A DNA stretch of 64,000 nt, taken from Schistosoma mansoni. Its lineage: Eukaryota > Platyhelminthes > Trematoda > Strigeidida > Schistosomatidae. The stretch spans positions 19,240,435-19,304,434 of the forward strand of contig NC_031495.1 in the NCBI RefSeq assembly GCF_000237925.1, in the 5' to 3' direction. A program made the position numbers and the translations under genes. Within the stretch, counting starts at the first letter, position 1. The number at the start of each line of letters is the position of its first letter. This document shows positions 22,935 to 32,539 of the stretch, one piece after another. Below the pieces are notes generated by a model. That model was not told where the DNA came from. It made no database searches and was given only the letters and a program-made list of their open reading frames with translations.

Positions 22935-23164
22935 GTTATATGAGTGAATAAAACTCTTCTTTATTGTTCTCGTTAATAAAACCAAAGAATTTATCAAAAA
23001 CATGTCAGTCAACTGATCATTCGTCAAATAGGATGTGACATATATATGTATCTGTTGAAGTTGTCCCACTGTTTCGTCACAATGAAGTACCAAAACAGTA
23101 GAGATGGTAACAGTATGATTACTAGTAGAAAAGATTTTCAATATATATATATGTATTATCGCAA

Positions 23165-23365
23165 GGGGTTTTTGTAGAGATTTAGTATTTTCATAGTTGA
23201 AAGCATGAGTCAATTGAAGCTAGACCACCAGGAAAAACCTGGAAGCACTGGACGGCCGTTTCGTCACATTGTGGGACTCCTCAGCAGCGCGCATCCACGA
23301 CCTCACCTCGCGAGATTCGAACTCAGGACCTACCAGTCTCGCTCCAGAGCACTTAACTGATAGAG
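23165..23365 (-). mobile_element. Type 2 hammerhead SINE
   Basis: Minus-strand copy: tRNA-like head with the B-box GAGTTCGAATCTC (23316-23328), an intact-core hammerhead (23241-23296), and the tail ggtctagcttcaattgactc followed by atgctttcaactatg. It matches the plus-strand copy at 20770-21000 almost throughout and extends to the same aaccccttgc boundary near 23160. It is a single, not paired, copy. Confidence 0.75.
23241..23296 (-). ncRNA. Hammerhead ribozyme, core intact
   Basis: Minus strand: CTGAGGAG (23277-23284), GAAA (about 23259-23262) and a GTC triplet (23251-23253), with cleavage expected after it. Stem I is GGATGCGCGCTG with CAGTGCTTCC, giving six continuous pairs next to the core. 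Stem II is GUC/GAC plus CA/UG around a mismatch. Stem III is CGGCCG. All invariant residues needed for cleavage are present. Confidence 0.72.
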
Positions 23366-24165
23366 CCGGCATCCCATGGTGTTTATGTCCAACTCCAACC
23401 AATCCACGAAGTTGAGCAACCGTTCACCAATTGTCTTCAGTGAGCTTCTATCTCACAACAGACGTGGTTTGAACTCCACTGGTCACTGCATCTCACTAGA
23501 ACTCCTGGATTTATATGATAAAAAAATGTTCGAAACCAATTTCCATGTATACTATATTTTTGGATGAATTTAAAATAATGAATTTTGTAGTCAGTTTTGT
23601 TCTGAAAAAAAAGTTTATAAAACCTAATATATGAGTAACTTAGCTAAAAATTCACATAGAACAACCAAATGTTTTTTTTCTTTACATTTTAAAAAACTTT
23701 TTTTAATTACAATTTTTTTCTTGATCCATTTTTTAACATCAATATATGTGTAAAACTTCAAATACTAAAACATCTACAATATTTATATCCTGTGCTACAA
23801 ATATTTCCCGCCATAAACAAAATGTGCAAACTATTTTTTTTAAATATAATTGTAAGAAAAAAAGTCAACAAACTGAAATTATCAAAACCAGCTAGATAGT
23901 TTTAATGTTTGAAAATAAGAGATTATTATATTTTATTTAATTTACATTTACTCTAAACATTATAACTGTGACTGTTCCAATAAAGTATGATATGTTTAGT
24001 AGAATTCAAAAATATTTTCCGATTTCAGTATATGATAATAAGATATAATAAAAAGCGATCATTGTAAATATAATTTAATTATATTTAAGTCAAACTGGCT
24101 TTCTTTTCTGTAATTGATATTATTGAAAACTACTAGTTATGTTGAATGAAGTCGTTTTCTTCCAG
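23366..24165. other. AT-rich non-coding stretch
   Basis: Poly-T and poly-A rich. A 63-codon plus-strand frame at 23376-23567 overlaps the end of the SINE head and has no other support. Confidence 0.4.
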
Positions 24166-24266
24166 TACTTGAGGCTGTGATGTCTAACTTTTTCGTTGAA
24201 AAAACTGAACATACAAATAAAACCGACACCTTCTTTTGTGTACATCGGCTCGATTTAAATGCCTAA
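24166..24266 (+). CDS. Possible terminal exon, unknown protein
   Basis: Plus-strand acceptor with a pyrimidine tract (gtcgttttcttccag) opens two bases, then 32 codons (LEAVMSNFFVEKTEHTNK, TDTFFCVHRLDLNA) and a TAA stop. Composition is reasonable, but no upstream exon was found and the function is unknown. A frame of this length after a good acceptor can occur by chance. Confidence 0.25.
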
Positions 24267-24609
24267 CCTTATTTGTCATATTCTTTGATATAATAGAGTA
24301 TGAGGTGACTCTTTACAGTAAGATCAAACGATTAACCACTAATTAGGCAGTTTATATCGATTTGTGATACATCATGTTCACCTAATATTCCTTAAATATT
24401 ACATCTTCTTTCTTTTAGTATCCTATTTGAGTTTGCTTTAAACATGACATTATGGTTTTATAATGTTCCTCTTTCTCTACAATATTCATAGAAATGTTGA
24501 ATAATTCCAATAATTTTGTGTGAATTTTCCGTCAAATATGAGAGATAAGTGAAAGTAAACCCTCGAGTTCATGAAAAATCAAACAAAAAAATCAATATAG
24601 CCCTATATA

Positions 24610-25005
24610 TAACTCTCTCCAGAAGATACAAGTGTTTATTAACAGTCGCCTACGCAAAATACTTCGGATCCGTTGGTCAGACACTATCAGCAACATTCTA
24701 CTGTAGGAGAGAACAAACCAGATTTCAGCGGAGGAAGAAATCAGGAAGAAGCACTCGGAGTTAATAGGACACACGTTCAGGAAAGCACACAACTGCGTTA
24801 CAAGGCAAGCCCTCACATGGAATCCTGAAGGCCAAAGGAAAAGTGGAAGACCAAAGAACACATTACGCCGAGAAATGGAGACAGACATGAGAAGAATGAA
24901 CAAAAACTGGATAGAACTAGAAAGGGAGACTCAGGACAGAGTGGGTTGGAGAATGCTGTTCAGCGGCCTATGCTCCGTTGGGGGTAACAGGCGTAAGTAT
25001 GTAAG
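24610..25005 (+). mobile_element. RTE-B retrotransposon 3' end
   Basis: Plus-strand C-terminal fragment, better preserved than its relatives at 40 and 3170. With one or two frame changes it reads [46 protein letters not shown] and [18 protein letters not shown], and ends [11 protein letters not shown] followed by a (GTAA)n-type tail at 24993-25008. The upstream reverse transcriptase is absent (5' truncation). Confidence 0.75.
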
Positions 25006-25008
25006 TAA

Positions 25009-27193
25009 GTATATATAGCCATCACTCTTCACGAGGATTTATACATATTAAAGACAAAATACATAATAGTACAATAAAATTTATGTTTCAATACATCTGT
25101 TTGTATTCGCATACTATTTTTGATGATCATAAGGCTTTATTTTCAGCTTATATTTCGTTCTGTATTCATTTGATCAAAACAAATAAACATGAAAGTCTAT
25201 CTAGTATGGATTGTTAGTATATACTGATACAAAACCAGTGCTGGATTTGTGAACAAATAGCGGAAGTACAAATCTGATTCACAAATGATCTGAGTTTCAT
25301 TTTAGCGTACAGCTGAAGGGTATGTTCTCCAGGAAATCATTTACAGAACCAAAATATGGATCGGTTTCAAACATAAATAAACATTTTTAGAGAAGGAAAA
25401 GAAAATCAACTGTTTTTGAATAATATTTTCCCATTGCTAAATGTAATGTTTAACTTTCAATTATTCGGCAGTAACTGATCATCTTTACTTCGTTTATTAC
25501 AGGAAACAATACTACGTGATAATCTAATCGTCGTCTGCTTTTATAAGATTCCTTCGTAATGTGGTGTGATTTCGAGCCTGTGATTCAAAAGAGTTAGTAA
25601 TGAGATATCTTTGACAGAGAAACTTGTTACACAGGATATATGTTTAAATAATACAGGTCACTGAATATCGCTTATGCTAAAACTCATCATGTAAACCATA
25701 AATAAACGTTGAAACCTTGAATAAAGATACGCTTAAAACCTACGTTTATTTTTGCATATTACTATTATCGCCTAACACCACATAAACTATACGAAATATT
25801 CACCCTTATCATTGAACCATAAAGGAATACAGAATGCTCTTTAAAATATATTGAGGTATAAATGAGACTTACATTTAGTTATTGATTTCAAGAATTCGAG
25901 AGACTTTTTAGACAAAGCCATTCATTAGGGTATTTAGTCAATCCATATTTTATTATTTCATTGGTCAACTAAAACAATAACCAGTTTGTGTGCGTTCAGT
26001 CCAAGTGATACAGAAAAGGTTGAACAGACTGAAACTTATTCATGTAATTTATTGATTTCTGTATAAAAATATTTTCTCAGCCAATCTACAATAGAAATAA
26101 TGCATATTTGTACGCAATTATATTACACCATAAATTTGCATGGTATGTTTATTTATGAAATAAATCTTCTCACAACTGTATTTAGAAGTCATGTAACAAA
26201 ACAAATATGACTCTACCCTTTAAAATATGTTCATAATCATTTACGCCCATGTTTAATGACCAAGTAAACATAATTAACTTCTTTTAACTATTAGCTCATA
26301 TAAAATTAGTGAGTCATACAAATCGCTTCATTTCAACGTTTTTGATTGGTCAGTTTTTTTTCAAACCACACACTGTTACTGTGACCTTGAAATCAATAAT
26401 TTTTTCCATTTAGGTTAGGACTTGATCCGATTAAAAGTTTTGGAAGTAGACACGTAGATAAGTTATGGAACGTTGACGATAAGGAAATCCATGAAATATA
26501 GAAATCAATCTAGTGATTAACTGACTAGTTGGTATAACTCAAAGTTGTCTAACAGACTCCTTAACTTTAGTTGTTATTAATAAAACATTTCCCGAATACA
26601 TTAAAACTTATTTGTATAACACCTATAATTCTTTTTAAAAGCTTAAATACTAGAACCTGTGGTTTTCTTTGGATGATTAGAAAAATCTCCGAACAATCCA
26701 AAATCCGGTTGGTAAACTCCATTCTATTTAGTAAAGCCCATTTCAATTGTATAAATGTGATGAGTTTCAGACTACTTAATAAAATGATTCACAAGTTTTT
26801 TATTCCCTCATTCCACTAGACAAAACATACCACAGTGATGTACCACTCAACTCGAAGGTCACTACTAAAGTTATATGAATAACCAATGTGTCAGAGCGAA
26901 CACGTCGATTAAGAGACATTAAAAATTATATTCCATTCGTACTATATTATGATTTCTACTGAAGAAAGTGGTATTCATTTTGTCGACCACACCCAGTGAC
27001 TTTGTAAACTGCTCTTTAAACAAATTTAACACTCCTAGGCTTCTTTTGATTAGATCCCACTCCATATTACTCTACAAAGCGATGTAGATGATAAACAGGT
27101 AAAAGTAGAGAAAATTCCGCTAGTTTCAATGAATTTATGATTACGGTAGCATCAGCTTATTTGACAATGAACATTCACCAACTCCCTCACATA
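25009..27193. other. AT-rich non-coding stretch
   Basis: About 2.2 kb with no gene or recognisable repeat. An 82-codon plus-strand frame (26571-26819) lacks splice or composition support. Confidence 0.45.
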
Positions 27194-27198
27194 CAAAT

Positions 27199-27747
27199 CG
27201 TTATATCCTGGTGAAGACATAAGTACGGGTAACTTCCGGGACCTATTAATGGACTATTATTCTGTGTATATTGTTATTATATAACTATTCAGTGACTAGA
27301 TTTAAGCTTCATTTTGAACTATCGATTATAATTATTATACGATTTAGTGTCCCTAAATTATATTCAGTTTATTGATTATTGTCTCCCACGTTCACAGCCA
27401 CATTTGTACAAATATTACTTTCTATTTTATGGTGTGATGTGGTCTGTCAGTCTGTCTGGTATATAAACCGAGTATGTTTGAAATAAATGATTTACATAGC
27501 AGAAGCTGCAACTGGTGTTTTTGGACTCAATTGGAAGGGCCAGGCGGACAAGGAATTAATAAGGACACTAGACTGCTCATACTGGTCAAACGTCATTTAT
27601 TTGGCACAGTGTTAAGATTAGACAAGTCGTATTCCGATTGGTGGATAAATCACGTGATAAAAGGCCGGGCATAAGATCATAACGAATTGGATACGGCCTT
27701 TTTTTTATAGTCACAAATTGGCGACGGCCTTTTATAAAGTCACAACA
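27199..27747 (+). mobile_element. Solo LTR, second member of the 22486 family
   Basis: It starts CGTTATATCC (TG mutated to CG) and ends CACAACA, with a perfect 5-bp target-site duplication CAAAT at 27194-27198 and 27748-27752. It aligns with the LTR at 22486 through ggtgaa, gtggtctgtcagtctg, tatataaaccgagtatg and ggactcaattggaagggcca. It is 100 bp longer because the 3' third differs and contains a ~30-bp tandem duplication (aattggatacggcctt / aaattggcgacggcctt, about 27677-27745). Open frames in it are incidental. Confidence 0.82.
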
Positions 27748-27752
27748 CAAAT

Positions 27753-28165
27753 GTTGAATCCAAAGCTGTTTTCAATACCTCCTTGTTACACAACATCAGT
27801 GCTTACCATACACAACTGTTTAGTAAAAATATTAAACACATATCAACTAATTGAAGAAGTAAATAGAACTTAATTAAAACTTAGTGTCTTCTTATATATG
27901 GAAATATCTGTCATACTTCGTGATTAATTATAGCTCAGCCTCATATAGACATAATTGTATAGATAGGGGAATAATACTAGTCTCTTACTCCCTTTAGTTG
28001 ACAAATTATATAGCCGAAATATGTATTGGATTTGTAACATGGAATTTTGAATACTAGTAATATTACTGTGACTTTCAACTATGATCAATGCAAATAACAG
28101 ATTATTTTGTGACATAGAACTATATGAATTGAAAAATTAATGTTAAAATGAAAATAATTTCATAC
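27753..28165. other. Non-coding stretch
   Basis: No clear feature. A 63-codon minus-strand frame (27924-28115) lies downstream of the exon candidate at 28166 but lacks an acceptor of its own. Confidence 0.35.
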
Positions 28166-28260
28166 TTCATAATTAAAATATATTCCATCGGAAAAGTTGG
28201 TTCTTCAGGCAGTAATTTTAATTCTGTACGCTCTTTTAAACAATCTAAGTCAAAGTAATT
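28166..28260 (-). CDS. Putative exon, unknown protein
   Basis: Minus-strand candidate of 95 nt: acceptor ending gatatagtag (28261-28270), 31 codons reading NYFDLDCLKERTELKLLP and EEPTFPMEYILIM, then AA before GTATGA. Residues are well mixed, with charged and hydrophobic positions, unlike the flanking poly-A/T DNA. If the donor is not used the frame runs on to a stop at 28120. At least one more exon (one base in, one base out) would be needed to link it to 22083-22208. Function unknown. Confidence 0.35.
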
Positions 28261-29829
28261 CTACTATATCGGAAGATAAACAAATTAATTAATCAATCGA
28301 GTACTGTGCTCAGATTTGTTTGATTTGAAGACAGGTTATTTATCAGTATATATCAGCAGCAATCACAATTACTTAAATGACTCAAACCAGTGTGGCTCTT
28401 CTCCACAGCGGAAGACATTACTACTCAGCTAATTATTGATAAACAGATTCCTCCAAGTAGATGTCTCATTTAGGTTGTATGGGGAAATCCTCCTCTTTAA
28501 TTGGGTAGGGTGGACACAGTCTCCAAATTCAACCCCATTAAAATTTCTGTTCAACTAGTTATATATATATATATATATATATATAGTTTTACACTTTCTT
28601 ACCTTACTTGACGTCATGCTCACTGAAATATTCATGGATAAATAATTCGGTATTTAATAAAAGATGTTTTCAAAATTCCTCAAGACATTCTACAATGTGC
28701 ACTCATGAACAGTCAATGGTGAACAGAGTTATTATGGAATACTCTAACATCTGAATTAATTGTTATTCGCATACACTATATGAGAAATGGAGTTAAGAGT
28801 ACTTAAAAAGAATTGAGAATTCGTCAAATATATTTATTTTCTATAGGATCATTGAGTTAGTTAGTATAGGTTTCATGATAAGGGTATCAGTTTTAGCTTA
28901 CAATGACCCACTTTAAAAGGAACCTATTTTGTTTAAATAGACCTTAACATTATTGTAGATTAAATTATTGGTTAGAATGTTCATGATTTGGTTGAGTCAA
29001 ACGCAAAATTAACCAGGCTGTTAGAATAATAAACCATTCGGTAAGCAATTTTTATTAAGTAACTTTATTTTTTTAAGCTCTGTGGTGACATAAGTGTTTC
29101 TACAATTCGGTTTTTATTTTGTAAAATACTATTCAAATGATACTTCTAACAAACCTTTTGTAACGTTCAATATAGGTACTTAAATTAACATCAGTCTTCT
29201 GTAACAAAGATAGACGTTGACCATCACATGTAGCCATTTCATACTTGAGTTCAGATCCTAATTTAAATTAGTCTCTCAAACTGTCTTCTACTTTTATATC
29301 CTTTGATGTACTTCTTTATACTTTACCACACTGTACCCTAAGAGTTTTATTGATCACAAATTCTCATTTCACAGTGTTATAGTAAAATTGTGATCAAATA
29401 AAGTCTACCTATTTCCTACCTAAAGATAATATATTTTGAAAAATGACTGTTTATTTTATACTTTTATTACTTTGTCATGGTGACAATAGAGAAGAGACAT
29501 TCCCAATAATCGTAAACGACAATACTAATAATCTTCCTTGATACACTAAATATTAGTTTTGATGATCGTTGGATTAATTTTCCTCAGAGTGATTGCTTAA
29601 GTAAAGAATTATGTCTACATATTATTGAGTTTCATTATTACTCTATTTTCAGTTAATTTGTAAAGTTTCTTTCGGCGTTTTTGTGTAGTTTATTCGACAG
29701 ATCACCGATCAACTACTGGGTAGTAAACAGTGAGATGTATGTCTTAGTGCTGATTAAACTCTAAGGATCAATTTGCGACGTGGCACTAGTCTGAGTGACT
29801 CAACATCGCGCGTATTATTTTGAGATGTA
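28261..29829. other. AT-rich non-coding stretch with a (TA)n run
   Basis: A (TA)n microsatellite lies at about 28559-28585. Nothing else is supported. Confidence 0.5.
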
Positions 29830-30010
29830 AGGTCGTGGCTGAAGGTATTCAACAAGAAACCCCGGACCCACGTTTCGCGCTATATGGCACTCGTCAGTAA
29901 GATGCACCTGGAATCTTGAGGTAATTAATGTTCCCTGGAGTATCCGACCCCATGTCACCAAGCCTCATAGTCAAAGACATTACCATTGAGCTATTCCGGT
30001 TGCAACGGAC
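29830..30010 (-). mobile_element. Smalpha-related hammerhead SINE, divergent
   Basis: Minus strand: head with tagctcaatggt (A-box-like) and ggggtcggatactcc (B-box-like), followed by a hammerhead region at 29861-29912. That region keeps CTGACGAG (29890-29897), a GUGC/GCGC stem II, GAAAC and a GTC triplet (29865-29867). Stem I has mostly G-U pairs with a mismatch next to the core, and the stem III segment CGTGGG barely pairs, so activity is doubtful. It is a distinct subfamily from the type 2 copies. Confidence 0.6.
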
Positions 30011-30011
30011 C

Positions 30012-31567
30012 TCCTGTAGGACTAAGATGTATTAATAAATTCGCTTGATGAAACTTTGCCCAATACAAGTATAAGCATTGACTAAGCAGTTTTACTATCA
30101 TGTGTTTTATGGAATTAAACATTAACAATTACGAGTAAAAACAGTTGAACCATCGTTACGTGACTAGTCAGCATTGATGTTTAGTTTGGGCAGTCCAATA
30201 ATTAAATTTGACTGTTACTCATGAGTAGTGAAAATAATATTTTAGAAATACTTTCACTGTTTATTTTTACGCTTGTTGATTTTACCAAAAATATACTGTT
30301 TTTTCCACTTAACGATGTGAATTGAAATTAACCATAAATACGACATCACGTTTTGTGACGTGGATAAGAATCGGTCACTATGGCACAGATGCATATACTC
30401 TTTATCTCTCCCTAAGACTTCATTATTTCATATATTTAATCACTTAATCCCCTAATCCATCCGTTGTTTAAGAGACGTACTTTGATATTTCGGATATTTA
30501 TCGACTATTTATCCTTTTAATTTCATCTCACTGTGTTGACGATATTTGAAGACTTGATTTAAAACACTTTGTATCAGGCTCTAGGTTTATAACTGACTAA
30601 CGTGTCACAGTGGAAGCAGACATGAATTTGGGCTTCACTATTCTGCATAGCGGACAAAAATATAAACTAAATGATCCACTGTAAGTTAGACACTAAGAAT
30701 ATTGTAACATAAAGTAAATTTATTCCATATTGTGCCCGAAATCTTCAACATATGCAATAAATAAAAGGTTTTATAAGTGAAATTTCGTGAGAAACATTCA
30801 CAAGTCAGTTGAGTTCACTCACTTTTCGCAAGAATACAAGTTCAACTTTTATAAAAATGAAAAAGGTAAAAGAACTGTGACGCAATCAGTCATAGAAAAT
30901 GTGAAGATTGGTAATGATAGGGCTGACTAAATAATTAACGAAATATTTTTCACCAATGTTGAAAGATTATACGCTTTGACATTAACGTTTAGTATTTTAT
31001 TTAGTGCAGCTAATGAGTTGTGATATGACGCAACTCACTAGATCGAATGACCAGATTATCGATTGCCGTAAATCTATCAGATTTCTACTCAAATTATTTC
31101 AACTTAATAGGTCCCTTTGAACGCTTATTTATTACCAAATTTATGTATACATCACATTTATGGATGAAAATGTAATCGTTTATCCTAAAGTATTGTCTTA
31201 TAACTTGATGGAAACATGTTCAGCCATTTAAAATCAGCATACAATAGAAATATTAGTGACTCTAATGTTTAATAAACAATCACTGAATATTAATTATAAC
31301 TGTGTAAGTTAATAAGTGCAATCCACGGTACCAGTTCTCAACTACATTTATTCCGTTATGAAACTGCTAAATATTACCATGTTTTCAAGTAGATAATTGC
31401 TATTGAATTTCTAAAAAATTTTATTTTCATCTACCACTTAACATAAAGAATGATTATGGTTTAGAATTCATTGAACAATAAAGAAACTTAACAAGTTTTA
31501 ATAAAATAATGTTTAGACTTTTCGCTATATTTTCAAAAGAACTCAATTGTTGTAAATCAATATCAGT
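30012..31567. other. AT-rich non-coding stretch
   Basis: No gene, RNA or repeat is supported. Confidence 0.45.
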
Positions 31568-31922
31568 TTTAAGTTCACTTAGTATAACTTATTTGAATCT
31601 TCCCATTGATGTTTAGGACTGCAACTGGTCAGTCTCTTATTGGTATATGTGCATACTGTGCGTATTGCCTCTATATAGCCTTATTTCACAAGTGTTGTAA
31701 GCAAAGATGGATAGTGTCTAGCAATGGAATCCAGGACGCGCGTTTCGTCCTATTCGAAACTCGTCAGCTGGATGTACCTGCATCTTAGAGTTGATGTTCA
31801 CTCTGGGACTCGAACCCAGTACTGCTCGCTTCAAACGCCATCGCGTTATCCACTCAGCTACTGATTCCTCATAGCCACTTGCTTGTGCAATGGGCAGAAG
31901 TTTAAGTTCACTTAGTATTACT
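31568..31922 (-). mobile_element. Smalpha-like hammerhead SINE, full-length
   Basis: Minus-strand element with a tRNA-like head (A box TAGCTGAGTGG at 31850-31860; B box GGTTCGAGTCC at 31806-31816), hammerhead (31721-31781) and tail down to about 31598 (aatgggaagattc). It is bracketed by direct repeats of about 20 bp (aagttcacttagtat followed by aactt or tactt) at about 31570-31590 and 31903-31922, probably the target-site duplication. Pol III transcription from the internal boxes would run through the ribozyme. Confidence 0.75.
31721..31781 (-). ncRNA. Smalpha hammerhead ribozyme, core intact
   Basis: Minus strand: stem I GCAGGTACATCCAG with CTGGATTCCATTGC; core CTGACGAG (31760-31767); stem II GUUU/GGAC closed by U-G wobbles; GAAAC; short stem III CGCGCG; triplet GTC (31735-31737) with cleavage expected between 31735 and 31734. 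This is essentially the natural schistosome hammerhead used in full-length structural studies, with a weaker stem II. Confidence 0.8.
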
Positions 31923-32047
31923 TGTATGGATCTTCCCAGAGTGAACATCAACTCTGAGATGCAGGTACATCCAGCTGACGAGTCCCAAATAGGACGAAAC
32001 GCGCGACCTGAACTCCACTGCTAGCCGTTATCCATCTTTGCTTACAA
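31923..32047 (+). mobile_element. Smalpha-like SINE, headless inverted copy
   Basis: Plus-strand partial copy beginning at gatcttcccagagtgaacat, without the tRNA-like head, followed by hammerhead sequence and gttatccatctttgctta. It lies directly after the minus-strand copy, in opposite orientation. Confidence 0.7.
31961..32022 (+). ncRNA. Smalpha hammerhead with mutated cleavage site
   Basis: The core is otherwise perfect: CTGACGAG (31975-31982), stem II GUCC/GGAC with loop CAAATA, GAAAC and CGCGCG. The cleavage triplet GTC has become GAC (32005-32007), and the adjacent stem I strand CTGAAC has two mismatches to ATCCAG. Hammerheads need U at the middle triplet position, so this copy should not cut. 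Confidence 0.75.
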
Positions 32048-32269
32048 TATCAGTTTTGTTCAATCTTTTAGGTTAATCGGATTCCGGCCGTTTAAGAATG
32101 TGTACGTTGATAATTATAAGATAAACAAAACTTACTTCAGGCTCGCATTACGATTTTGTATTCAGTTCGTAGAAAAAAAGTGTAATAAATCAATACTCTG
32201 TATTGTGTCGGATTCCATTTATAAAATAATGATAATTAGTGAAAACTCTCTCGAATACTTGCTTTTTTT

Positions 32270-32445
32270 CTGTATATGAGAACCAAATTGAAGTTTTTGA
32301 GATCAAAAACCAGGAATTCTTAGATAGTTGTTTTCTCTCAGTATGGGACACCACAACGGATAACCCACACCAAGGATGGGACTCCGAACCTTCAGGTTTT
32401 GTAATGTGTGGATAACCTTTAGACCACTGAGCTGGCAACTAGTGG
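32270..32445 (-). mobile_element. Type 2 hammerhead SINE, decayed
   Basis: Minus strand: head gccagctcagtggtctaaag with a B-box-like GGTTCGGAGTCCC (32375-32390 region), then a degraded hammerhead (tgtcccatactgagagaaaac) and the remnant tail cctggtttttgatc. CTGA and the GTC triplet are lost. Confidence 0.5.
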
Positions 32446-32539
32446 TTTACATTTCTAACCTCAATCATTCACGGTATTAAACAATTATATCCCACTGTCT
32501 TCCGTAGGTAAATACCGCAAGCTCTACACGGTTGGACTC

